Below, in pieces: positions 56,029 through 64,000 of a DNA stretch of 64,000 bases. The notes beneath the pieces are model-generated. The model worked only from the letters and a program-made list of their open reading frames with translations. It was not told the DNA's origin and searched no databases. The number at the start of each line of letters is the position of its first letter. Position 1 is the stretch's first letter. Made by a program: the position numbers and the translations under genes. Source of the stretch: BJGV01 sp003230615 (GTDB lineage Bacteria > Pseudomonadota > Gammaproteobacteria > Burkholderiales > Nitrosomonadaceae); NCBI GenBank assembly GCA_963663215.1, contig OY760140.1, forward strand, positions 1,798,001-1,862,000, written 5' to 3'.

Positions 56029-58907
56029 TTAACTCGCCTGTTGAAGCGACTTTTCAGTCATTTCATATGTATAGCAACCTTGTTCTTGTGCAAATTCAAT
56101 AAATTTTTCTGGCGTTAATGGGCGACTGAAATAGTACCCCTGAATAGTGTCGCACTCCCACTAACGTAAGAGATCCAACTGGCCGACTGTTTCTACTCCT
56201 TCTGCAATTACGATTTTACCTAATATATGCGAAAGCGAAATAATAGCCCGAGCAATGAGGCATGATTGTTCGTCATTTTCTATCTCGTCAACGAACGCCT
56301 TGTCAATTTTCAGTATGTCTACCGGTAATTGTTTCAGAGAAGCCATAGATGAATATCCAGTACCAAAATCATCAATCGCAATCAAAATACCCATTTGACG
56401 CAACTGATCTAGCATAGATACGGTGCCCGTGTTTTTATCTACAAAAAGACTTTCGGTAACTTCAAACTCAAGCACGCTAGCTGGAACTGCTGTCATACCG
56501 AGTATTTTTTTCACCATCTGAACAAATTCACTATTGTGAAACTGGTAACCTGAAACATTGACAGCTAATCTAGGTAGCGAAAATCCTGCTTTCTTCCACG
56601 CAGAATATTGCATACAGGCATCATATATCGCCTTTTTTCCAATTTCCTCAATCAACCCAATTTCCTCGGCCACAGGTATAAATACAGCGGGTGAAATAAA
56701 GCCTTTGACTGGATGATTCCAGCGTATAAGTGATTCGGCTCCACAGATTTTCCCCGTACGTAAATCCAGTTGCGGTTGATAATGTAAAATAAATTGATCG
56801 AGCGATAATGCCTGGCGCAACTCCCGCTCTAAAGTTGTGCGTGCAATTGCCTCGCTATTCATTTGCTCCTCAAAATAGACAAAGCGATTACGTCCTTCAT
56901 CCTTTGCTCGATACATGGCTGTATCAGCCTTTTTTAACAAGTCTTCAGCGTCGTTTCCATCAGTTGGATAAATGGTAATACCGATACTGGCACTGATGTG
57001 GCTTTGTTGTTGCTCAATAAGAAAGGGTTTCGAGAATGCCTGAATAAGATTCTCGACAATTGGGGTGACCCTGCTTATACCTTTAATTCCCGTTAATATA
57101 ACAGCAAATTCATCGCCTCCAAGACGGCTAACCAAATCACTCTTTCTGACACATTTACGTATGCGCTTCCCTGCTTCTACCAGCAATTCATCGCCCGCCG
57201 AGTGCCCAAAGCTGTCATTGACAGTCTTGAAACGATCTAGGTCTATAAAAAATAAAGCCAGACTGGAATTTTGACGCCGGGCAAAAGCAATCTCCTGTAA
57301 CAACCTTTCCTTGAAAAGGAATCGATTAGGCAAACCAGTCAGATCATCATGACGAGCCTGGTAAATCAATTGTTCATCCCGCTCTGCCGCCGACAAAGCA
57401 ACCCCCACACGATCACCCAGTTCTCGCAGATGCGGCAGTATATCTTTTGCCAGTTCTTTATTTGAAAATTGCATCCATATGACAGCATATAAGTCGCCGT
57501 TATAGAAAATAGGTAGCGCGAAAATATTTAAACCTTCTTTGCGAGCAGACTCACTCATTAAGCTTGGAAAATAGGACCGTAATTTATCCGTACTTGCGAA
57601 CCAAATCCCTTTTGGATTTTCAGCAATTTCTTGTATTTCCTGATTTGTTAAAGAAACACGAGTCATTCTTAAGGCGACAGCCTCCTTGCTATCAAAGGTG
57701 TAAGCTTTTGCCTTGCCAATCTCGCTTGTTTCTAGGATGGTAACGCCGGCCGGCTCAGCAGAATTCATCTGCTGAATACGTTTAATTACAATATTAATAA
57801 CTGGGTCGATATCCCTTCTCGTCAGGATTGCCTGATCAATACTGGAAAGAACTTTGAAAGCACCATGCTGCCCCCCAGACGTCCAGCCATTTCGTTGAAG
57901 GACCCTGCCAATTCACCAAACTCATCCTGGCTTGATACGACTACTCTATGTTCAAAATCTTCATTGGCAAGGTTTCGTGTGCCTTTGATCAATTTCTCCA
58001 GTGGTCCCATCGTGCGACGGATCTGGCTGATACTTAATAGTGCAACCAGCAATAAAGTAAGCACAATTACGCCAACAAGTATTTGACTGAAATTTGTGAC
58101 TGGTATTAATGCCATGAAAACTGGCTGGATTGCAATCACGTCCCAATGGCTCGCATAAAACTTGGGCTTCAAAAAGAGCTGTCGTAGACTCATGGTGCTG
58201 ACCTCATCTACCGACGATGCTTGGTTTTTTGCTGAGAGAATAGAGCCCCTTTTTATAAAGCCAACGAGATCTTTTTGAAAATATGGCTTTGAACAAAACA
58301 ATAGGATGCCATTTTCATTGAGGGCACAAAAATCAGTCATGTAAGGAAAACTATCTTTATGTCCCCAGAGTCGAGAAGGGTTTAACTCTCCCATCAAAGC
58401 ATAATTTTCCGGCTGGCCTGCATCAATCATTTTGAGTAGAAATATACTAGGCCTAGCAGCTTTGTTTGCTTTTACAAACAATATTGAGTTTCCCTTTGCT
58501 AAAAAAGTACGCTCGCCCTTGCTTATGTCTGGCCAGACACGCTTTTTTCCTATTATCGGAAATGGGTGGGCCCCAGGCCCGACGATAGTCAAATTTATGA
58601 ATGTCTGCTGGAGGAATTGCAAACTTGAAGATGTGGGCAATACGCCACCGTATACATTAAACGCCATCTGTTTAAGGCTGTTATCAGCCAACAACATCCT
58701 TTCATATACGGATAATGCATAAGTCCGAGCGGTATGAGCTAGACGTTCGTGGGATTGCTCTAAGAGCACATCACGTACTTGACTATAAGAAAGGACCGCC
58801 AAAGCTAAGGCGGGCAAAAAAGCAGCAACGATAAAAAGAAAAAATATGCGCTTTGCGACCGTACCTCGCATAAATTTTTCTTCAATTTTCGGTTTTATGA
58901 TTTTCAA
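56029..58907 (-). pseudogene. Membrane-bound GGDEF-EAL protein, frame broken at a G6 run and by a late TAG
   Basis: One protein is split in two frames. The first (from 58907) has a transmembrane helix, a periplasmic sensor region of about 240 residues, a second helix and a HAMP linker (DEFGELAGSFNEMAGRLGG). The second adds QHGAFKVLSSIDQAILTRRD, a GAF-like segment, GGDEF (SRLGGDEFAVIL) and EAL (GAESLIRWNHP, DDFGTGYSS). They meet at six G on the coding strand (57871-57876), where a seventh fixes it. Near the end a TAG (56161-56163) replaces probable Gln before WECDTIQGYYFSRPL; the frame then stays open to TAA at 56029. The EAL motif reads ESL. It would turn over c-di-GMP at the membrane. The pseudopilin gene lies upstream. 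Confidence 0.85.
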
Positions 58908-58924
58908 CGCCCGTGCACACCTAA

Positions 58925-59413
58925 CTAGTAATCGGCGGCTACTCCAATAAAGCTGCCATTATTTCCCCGTACAATGTCATCCCGGCTCGGTGCTGCTGTT
59001 AGCGGTTTTACACTTGCGCCATCGGGACCCTTGCTATAGAGATCGTAATCACTATTGATCGGCACCAATGCCTGATCCTTACGCATTTGTCCGATTGGCA
59101 CCCCGTCAAGGTTAAGGTACACATAAGGAGCGCCCCAAGGATCGAGTAGCAGGTTCATGCTGACCTCAGTAAGAGAATTTGGAAAAATGTCCTTCGCTTG
59201 ATAATAGCTTTCTACCGCTACCTGGATGTTCACAATATCTTTAACGGCTATTGCAGTATTAAGCTTGACCTTATATTGAGTATAGATAGGAATGGAGATA
59301 AATGCTGCCACACTCAAAATGGCAACGCCTATCATCAGCTCAATTATAGTGAAAGCTTTTGATTGCCTACGGATGAGTTTGGTACTTTTATTTTTATGCT
59401 TTTTTAGCAACAT
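58925..59413 (-). CDS. Prepilin-like protein (GspG-type pseudopilin)
   Basis: A type III prepilin leader RRQSKAFTIIELMIGVAILS (cleavage before F, Glu at +5) is followed by one long hydrophobic helix. The C-terminal part has LLDPWGAPYVYL and YDLYSKGPDG, the calcium-loop pattern of GspG-like major pseudopilins. 162 residues. It lies 17 bases before the GGDEF-EAL gene on the same strand, so c-di-GMP control of a pilus or secretion fibre is plausible. No other pilus genes are in the window. Confidence 0.85.
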   Translation of the reverse strand: MLLKKHKNKSTKLIRRQSKAFTIIELMIGVAILSVAAFISIPIYTQYKVKLNTAIAVKDIVNIQVAVESYYQAKDIFPNSLTEVSMNLLLDPWGAPYVYLNLDGVPIGQMRKDQALVPINSDYDLYSKGPDGASVKPLTAAPSRDDIVRGNNGSFIGVAADY

Positions 59414-59568
59414 TAATGTCGGACCTTTAATACTTGATTATATAATGCAAGACCTTACATCCTTCTTCATTCTAATATAACGGCAGAAAAAGTATTTTAT
59501 GAATGTTTTGATCTCTTGAAAATTTACTTTGGGTTCGAACTTGTTATCCAGCAGTTTCCTTAATGAAA

Positions 59569-59745
59569 ATCTTTCTTGTCAAAATTTAAGGAATGGTAGG
59601 AGAGGGGGATACTACATTGATAGGGAGACGAGTTAGTTCCAGACTGGGCGTACTCCCTAAAATGACTTTGTCATGGGCCACTGAAGGAACACTCAGATAC
59701 ATATAACTAGCAAAAGGCCATGGCCTGATTAATGTCTGCTATTAG
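59569..59745. repeat. Dispersed repeat with conserved hairpin (copy 2)
   Basis: Counterpart of 49575-49735. It keeps TACTAC-TTGAT (59610-59620), GTTCCAGACT-GGC (59636-59649) and ATAACTAG. AGGGAG (59622-59627) pairs with CTCCCT (59653-59658) around the conserved core; these stem bases differ from those of copy 1. The rest of 59414-59756 shows no gene. Confidence 0.6.
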
Positions 59746-59756
59746 CTGAAAAGAAA

Positions 59757-59975
59757 CTAAGTGGTTTGGTCCTCAATTTCAACCAGTTCAGATTCAAAAA
59801 AACTCATATTTCTTAAGTTTCCCAGTGTGATATGTTTTTCTGTGCAGATAAGGTACTCGAACTCTCCCTCTTTTTGAATATATTTTGGCTCTTCTTCTAT
59901 TCGTCCTTGTAAGCTTGGTGTAATTGCAGAAAGAACTCTAACCTTCTGTCCTACTTTAAATTTGTATTCACTCAT
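59757..59975 (-). CDS. Small hypothetical protein, SH3-like
   Basis: 72 residues starting MSEYKFKVGQKVRVLSAITPSLQGRIEEEP, a pattern like a small KOW/SH3 beta barrel, ending in an acidic tail. No signal peptide. The family is not recognised. It stands alone on the minus strand. Confidence 0.55.
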   Translation of the reverse strand: MSEYKFKVGQKVRVLSAITPSLQGRIEEEPKYIQKEGEFEYLICTEKHITLGNLRNMSFFESELVEIEDQTT

Positions 59976-60587
59976 ACCGGATTCTTCCTATCAACCCAAT
60001 TTCTTTGTTAGTTTTCTAGTTTTGTATGTAAAATCTATATTTCCAAATATACTACATACTGAACGATTTATAGGTTACTTATTGGTGAATACCCACTTTA
60101 GGTCAAAACAAACGATCGAGTTTCGCCTCCAGGAATTTGGTTGATAAAACTAGCTTACATTCTAAATTTCATTTTAGTTTGTGGTTAACTATTAATCATG
60201 TTACATATAGTAACTTACATATAACAGAATGATTTCTTGAATGTTTATTTTTATAATAACTGAATTAGATGATGAATAATCAAGAATGGAAGGGTCGAAT
60301 AGACAGCCAAAATTATACCTATATATTTTGTTATGTTAGCAATGGGAATTATTGACAAATAATCAAGCAGTCTAGCATGACATAGTTCTCAATATGCCAG
60401 AGATGCTTAGCACTGAAGGTGCCGGCGACAACATAAGATACACAGTACAAGGAGTAACGACGGAGGCCCGTTTGAGAAACATTGTACTTGAACCATTAAA
60501 GGCAAATCACTTGATTTTAGTTATTTCCGTATTTGCAAAACAGTAATAATTTAAAGCCCACAAATTACAATTACCAAGGAGGGAAAT
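59976..60587 (+). other. Intergenic region with one short open frame
   Basis: About 610 bases, very AT-rich at the left. A 50-codon frame runs from ATG 60394 to TAA 60546 (starts MPEMLSTEGAGDNIRYTVQG). Its position, just before a zinc-finger/HTH gene, is where a toxin partner would lie, but it resembles no toxin I know. An AAGGAGG Shine-Dalgarno sequence at 60576-60582 belongs to the next gene. Confidence 0.35.
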
Positions 60588-61178
60588 CTGAACCTGGAAA
60601 CAAAATTAGGTATTTGCAATAAATGCAACTCCACACAGGTAAAGACGTATACGTTGCCTTATCATGTAGAAAATCTCTTTGGCGTGCCTATTGGAGTCAA
60701 TGGTTGCGTAATTAAGACGGCTTGCTACCTATGCAAAGAAGAAGCGATTACTATCCCCGATGTCCAAGGACTGATTGCTGATGCCGCAGTCGCTCGTATT
60801 ATGCTTCCTACTAAATTGAACGGACCTGAAATTAAATTTCTTCGCAAATCAATTAAATTATCTTCAAAAGACTTTGCCAAAATAATGGGCATCAGGCCTG
60901 AAACGGTTTCTCGTTGGGAGGGTAATGGTGAGCAGCAAATTGGCTATGCTGAAGAAAAGATATTTAGAATTTTAGTAGGAACTATGTTAAAAAAAGAACC
61001 GCATGATGATAAGGCCCCAGCGGTTGATTATGATCATATGGCTATCGTAGAAATGGCCATAAATCCAATCAGACCATCTGGAGACGTCCCGCTCGTAAAA
61101 TTTGCACGAATAAAAATGAAATTTAATAACAGAAAAGCTCAAGATCTTTGGGAAGAATTAGAATCCAAAGCGGCTTAA
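60588..61178 (+). CDS. Zinc-ribbon / HTH regulator, MqsA-like, probable CTG start
   Basis: The N-terminal region has two CxxC pairs (CNKC and CYLC), forming a YgiT-type zinc ribbon. A Cro/C1-type HTH follows (LSSKDFAKIMGIRPETVSRWEGNG). This is the layout of MqsA-family antitoxins. The strong AAGGAGG at 60576-60582 is five bases before CTG 60588 (MNLETKLGICNKC), and no ATG or GTG lies between it and the first cysteine pair. A TTG at 60654 would drop that pair. About 196 residues. A clear toxin gene was not found. Confidence 0.72.
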   Translation: MNLETKLGICNKCNSTQVKTYTLPYHVENLFGVPIGVNGCVIKTACYLCKEEAITIPDVQGLIADAAVARIMLPTKLNGPEIKFLRKSIKLSSKDFAKIMGIRPETVSRWEGNGEQQIGYAEEKIFRILVGTMLKKEPHDDKAPAVDYDHMAIVEMAINPIRPSGDVPLVKFARIKMKFNNRKAQDLWEELESKAA

Positions 61179-61279
61179 TATGACTGCAAGTCTGAAAATA
61201 GTTTGGGAAAGTATAATTGATGATGAATCTTGAATTATTGAATTTACGCTGGGGGTAATTTCTGTGCTACTTTCTTAGC

Positions 61280-61480
61280 TTAGTACCGCTGTATTTTTAC
61301 TTCTTGGTTAGCCTCTTGCTTTGCAGCCCGCGCTCGTTGTCGCTCAGCTCCCAATTCGCAAACCCCCCTTTCCAATTTCTCGAGACGAAATTTTTCTGAA
61401 AGCTCTTGTCCGCCGCCCCCATCTTGAGCATGTACCTGTAAGGCGACTGAGATCAGTAATATAAGGATAAAAGCTTTCAT
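61280..61480 (-). CDS. Small exported protein
   Basis: 66 residues with a signal peptide (MKAFILILLISVALQVHAQ). The mature part is short, charged and helical, with a Gly run (DGGGGQ) and many Glu, Arg and Lys. The family is not recognised. Confidence 0.5.
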   Translation of the reverse strand: MKAFILILLISVALQVHAQDGGGGQELSEKFRLEKLERGVCELGAERQRARAAKQEANQEVKIQRY

Positions 61481-61622
61481 TTGGCAAACATCACAAATGT
61501 TTGATTTCTATGCTTGCTAAATTTCCTGATAAATTTCGTAATCTCTATATTAGAGACTCGAGCCCTCAACACTGACAGCAAAAACAACTGGTTAGGTAGA
61601 AATGTCTGGCTATTTTTATTTC

Positions 61623-62048
61623 TCAAACAACTAGCCTTGCTAGCCCCTCAGGAAGGCTATTTCCCATTACAATTCTTTGTTCATATACCGCAACACCCAC
61701 ACCGAATCCAGTAGCCTTTTTTCTAGAAAGTATATTGCTTCCTATTCGAATACCGCCACTTTGGATTTCGCATTCAGGAAGTTTTTGTGAAAGTCCTGTA
61801 ATGACACGTCTATCCTTATCAAAGCTATAGAGCTCCTGTCCATTATGAATTACTTTAAAGCCATCCTCTATAACTTCATATTGTATGTTTGGAGCGGGCT
61901 CATTTCCCAAAACCTCCAAAACTGCTTTGGTGCCATCAAGTAATATAATTGAAATGAGGCCTGTGTTGTCTTCTAAGATTGCTCGCTTACCCCATATAAG
62001 AGGTATTTTAACGTCCTCAAATCTTTGACCCCCCATATTTAAATTCAT
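61623..62048 (-). CDS. Hypothetical protein
   Basis: 141 residues, mostly predicted beta strands (GKRAILEDNTGLISIILLDGTKAVLEV), no signal peptide or membrane helix, family unknown. A GGAGAGG Shine-Dalgarno sequence lies upstream of the ATG at 62046-62048, which supports it as a real gene. Confidence 0.6.
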   Translation of the reverse strand: MNLNMGGQRFEDVKIPLIWGKRAILEDNTGLISIILLDGTKAVLEVLGNEPAPNIQYEVIEDGFKVIHNGQELYSFDKDRRVITGLSQKLPECEIQSGGIRIGSNILSRKKATGFGVGVAVYEQRIVMGNSLPEGLARLVV

Positions 62049-62422
62049 GACTCAACCTCTCCTTGATTCTTGATTTGTCACTGTGTTCGCTTCAGGCGCC
62101 CAAGGCATTGATAAGAAAAAGCTGTACAGCATGAATCTATAATGGTGCTCTTCAGTATTCTTCTCTTCATATTAAGACTGTTTATTTGCCTAACTCAGAT
62201 TTTCTATTGATCCGACAGTGGTTATAACGGCAAAAATTTGACAATCTAAAGTATTACAGCTAGTTAAAAGCAGGATAAGTGCTTTATTGTAGAGGGGCGC
62301 GGGACTTCATTAACTGTATTCTATAGAATCAGCTTCCATATGGGCTCGACCCTCTCTACCTTTTCCAAGAGTCAGCAAGAACCAATTTGCAGATTAGAAC
62401 AAAACCTGTTTTCATTGGCCTA
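62049..62422 (+). other. Intergenic region before the MFS gene
   Basis: About 370 bases between divergent genes with no recognised gene, repeat or tRNA. It should hold the MFS promoter. A TTG at 62387 could start the MFS gene 12 codons earlier. Confidence 0.35.
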
Positions 62423-63736
62423 ATGACTTCACAAGACAAACCTATACACCTTGCTACCGATGTAAGCCGACGAGAAGTCTGGTCGTGGGCAATGTTCGAT
62501 TTTGCAAACTCCGGCTACACTACTGTTGTCATTACAACAATATTTAATGCTTATTTCGTCAACATGGTGGCTCGCAATCAGGACTGGGGGACATTTGCAT
62601 GGACAGCGACACTTGCAGCCTCATATGTGCTCATTATTCTTACTGCGCCGGTTTTGGGCGCATACGCTGATGCTTACGCCGCAAAAAAACGTCTTCTATT
62701 TCTAACCACTATAGGTTGTATCATCTTCACCGCTCTGCTTTTCTTTGTCGGTCCGGGAGATTTTTGGCTCGCGATAGTGCTTGTAATTTTTGCGAATTTC
62801 TTTTTTGGTAGCGGCGAGAATCTGATTGCCGCATTTCTACCTGAACTGGCAAAAAGCAAGTCACTTGGAAAAGTGTCTGGTTGGGGCTGGAGTCTTGGCT
62901 ATATTGGTGGCATGGTAAGTTTAGGTTGTTCATTCGCGTATGTAGCCTGGGCACAAGAGCAAGGACAACGAGCTGATCAATTTGTGCCAGTAACCCTACT
63001 AATAACTGCTTTTTTGTTTGCTATATCCTGTATTCCGACGTTTCTCTACCTTAGAGAGCGGGCACAACCGCAACCACATCTACACAGCCGCAGTATAGTA
63101 GGGGAAGCATTCGCGCGACTAAACGACACGATTAAACATGTGCGCGACTATCGTGACTTGGCGCGATTTCTTGTCTGCCTTATTTTCTATCAGGCGGGCA
63201 TCCAAACGGTAGTCGTGATAGCTGCAATTTATGCGCAGCAGGTAATGAACTTTGATCCCGGCGATACCATGTTACTAGTGGTAGTAGTGAACATCACAGC
63301 GGCGCTTGGCGCATTCGTGTTTGGCAACATTCAAGACAAAATTGGTCATATTTTGACTATCGCACTGACCCTCGTTGGTTGGATCGTCATGGTGTTACTT
63401 GCTTGGGGAGCTGAAGATCGTACCATGTTCTGGTTAGCCGCCAACATTGCCGGCTTGTGTTTAGGCGCATCTCAGTCAGCAGGGCGTGCGCTGGTTGGAT
63501 ACTTTACCCCCGTCCTTCGACGTGCTGAATTTTTTGGATTGTGGGGTCTGGCAGTAAAATTGTCATCGATACTCGGCCCGGTAACCTATGGGCTGGTAAG
63601 CTGGATATCACATGGCGATCACCGCCTTGCGATGCTAGTTACTAGCATCTTTTTTATTATCGGCCTATTGATATTAAGGGGGGTAAATGTGCAAAGGGGT
63701 CGACAAGCCGCACTACGCAATGAAGCAATTCTTTAA
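62423..63736 (+). CDS. MFS transporter, UMF1/Atg22-like
   Basis: A major-facilitator protein of about 437 residues with eleven to twelve hydrophobic helices. The N-terminal WSWAMFDFANSGYTTVVIT is the hallmark of the UMF1 family, along with FFGSGENLIAAFLPELA and the late GLCLGASQSAGRALVGYFTP. Substrate is unknown; relatives are linked to amino acid efflux. I chose ATG 62423 (MTSQDKPIHL). It is not in an operon. Confidence 0.9.
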   Translation: MTSQDKPIHLATDVSRREVWSWAMFDFANSGYTTVVITTIFNAYFVNMVARNQDWGTFAWTATLAASYVLIILTAPVLGAYADAYAAKKRLLFLTTIGCIIFTALLFFVGPGDFWLAIVLVIFANFFFGSGENLIAAFLPELAKSKSLGKVSGWGWSLGYIGGMVSLGCSFAYVAWAQEQGQRADQFVPVTLLITAFLFAISCIPTFLYLRERAQPQPHLHSRSIVGEAFARLNDTIKHVRDYRDLARFLVCLIFYQAGIQTVVVIAAIYAQQVMNFDPGDTMLLVVVVNITAALGAFVFGNIQDKIGHILTIALTLVGWIVMVLLAWGAEDRTMFWLAANIAGLCLGASQSAGRALVGYFTPVLRRAEFFGLWGLAVKLSSILGPVTYGLVSWISHGDHRLAMLVTSIFFIIGLLILRGVNVQRGRQAALRNEAIL

Positions 63737-63869
63737 TACAGTGTAAAAATCCACATGTATATATAAAATCGATGCGCTAGTACCGTTCAGGTTAAAACAT
63801 TTATTACTGTCTTTATCCCTCTTATGCTGCTTTCTTGGCCTAAGCCCAGATTTTCCACAACCTGTAAAT

Positions 63870-64000
63870 TTAATGATGCATTTTGTGATGATCGCTGTGA
63901 TCATCGCCGTGCTGATCGTGAAAATCAGCATGACTATCTGTTTGTTCTTTAGACTCCTTGCTTTTGTTACTCAACTCAGCAGGTTTGAGCGGAGTGAAGC
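63870..64000 (-). CDS. His/Asp-rich C-terminal end of a protein, cut by window end
   Basis: On the minus strand an open frame enters from beyond 64000 and ends at TAA 63870-63872. The last 43 residues are polar and end in a cluster of His and Asp (HADFHDQHGDDHSDHHKMHH). Such tails bind metal ions and occur in metal efflux or metallochaperone proteins. The body of the gene is outside the window. Confidence 0.55.
   Translation of the reverse strand, partial: FTPLKPAELSNKSKESKEQTDSHADFHDQHGDDHSDHHKMHH

Noticed and set aside
59528..59545. GGGTTCGAAC as a tRNA T-arm
   Set aside because: No acceptor or anticodon arm can be drawn around it.

Overview
The window reads as a chromosomal segment of an AT-leaning betaproteobacterium. 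A Nitrosomonadaceae-like ammonia oxidiser is the best guess, by inference from gene order (fur/bamE/dapB, purM/perM/hda, yqgE-ruvX-pyrR-pyrB-pyrC', nadD-rsfS-rlmH-maf-rng), from single-lipoyl-domain AceF, and from HPr-rel-A/exosortase-type accessory genes. There is no rRNA gene, intact tRNA gene or CRISPR array.

Layout. 1-4.8 kb: end of the ATP synthase operon (atpD', atpC), then glmU and glmS. 5.2-7.6 kb: two nucleotide-sugar genes for exopolysaccharide (TviB/TviC type). 7.8-11 kb (minus): a cluster of three genes, each broken: a Sel1/SLT lytic transglycosylase, an NTP_transf_5 nucleotidyltransferase and an HprK-related kinase A. 11.4-17.4 kb: yqgE, ruvX, the pyrimidine genes and oligopeptidase A. 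17.4-19.8 kb: a dead DUF4124/glutaredoxin gene and poorly known membrane or periplasmic genes. 20-28.8 kb: folD, aceEF and the nadD-to-rng set. 28.8-42.2 kb: broken mtnA with intact apt, DUF2062, an AlkA-like glycosylase, lolCD, fur/bamE/dapB, a separate locus with a PqqD-like protein and a twin-arginine-signal protein, and ubiDAC. 42.5-47.8 kb: an orphan FecCD permease, a HAD phosphatase, hda, an AI-2E-type permease and purMN. 47.9-54.7 kb is a worn accessory tract: an RsmB/NOP methyltransferase and a SYLF gene truncated against each other, an SDR, a gltS fragment, nhaA split by an insertion sequence, a long palindrome, a phospholipase D fragment and a degenerate tRNA-Thr 3' half. 55-64 kb: an RcnB-like protein, a frameshifted GGDEF/EAL protein beside a pseudopilin, a zinc-finger/HTH regulator, small unknown genes and an MFS transporter.

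Main finding. The parts of the uncharacterised HPr-rel-A system (PqqD-like, HprK-like kinase, nucleotidyltransferase) lie in two places 27 kb apart. Upstream of the lytic transglycosylase (8.7-8.9 kb) and of the twin-arginine protein (39.1-39.3 kb) lies the same roughly 200-bp region. It carries a sigma-54-type -24/-12 promoter, a conserved far-upstream block and a leader with 27 consecutive identical bases. This ties both loci to one RpoN-dependent regulon.

Second theme. Many genes carry frame breaks. Five sit in runs of 6-7 identical bases and are cured by one extra base, which points to read or assembly error as much as to gene decay. The in-frame stops in the DUF4124, nucleotidyltransferase and GGDEF/EAL genes, the IS insertion and the deletion junctions are not explained that way. 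A pair of dispersed repeats near 49.6 and 59.7 kb keeps a hairpin around an identical core with different stem sequences, so it may be a structured RNA or regulatory element.
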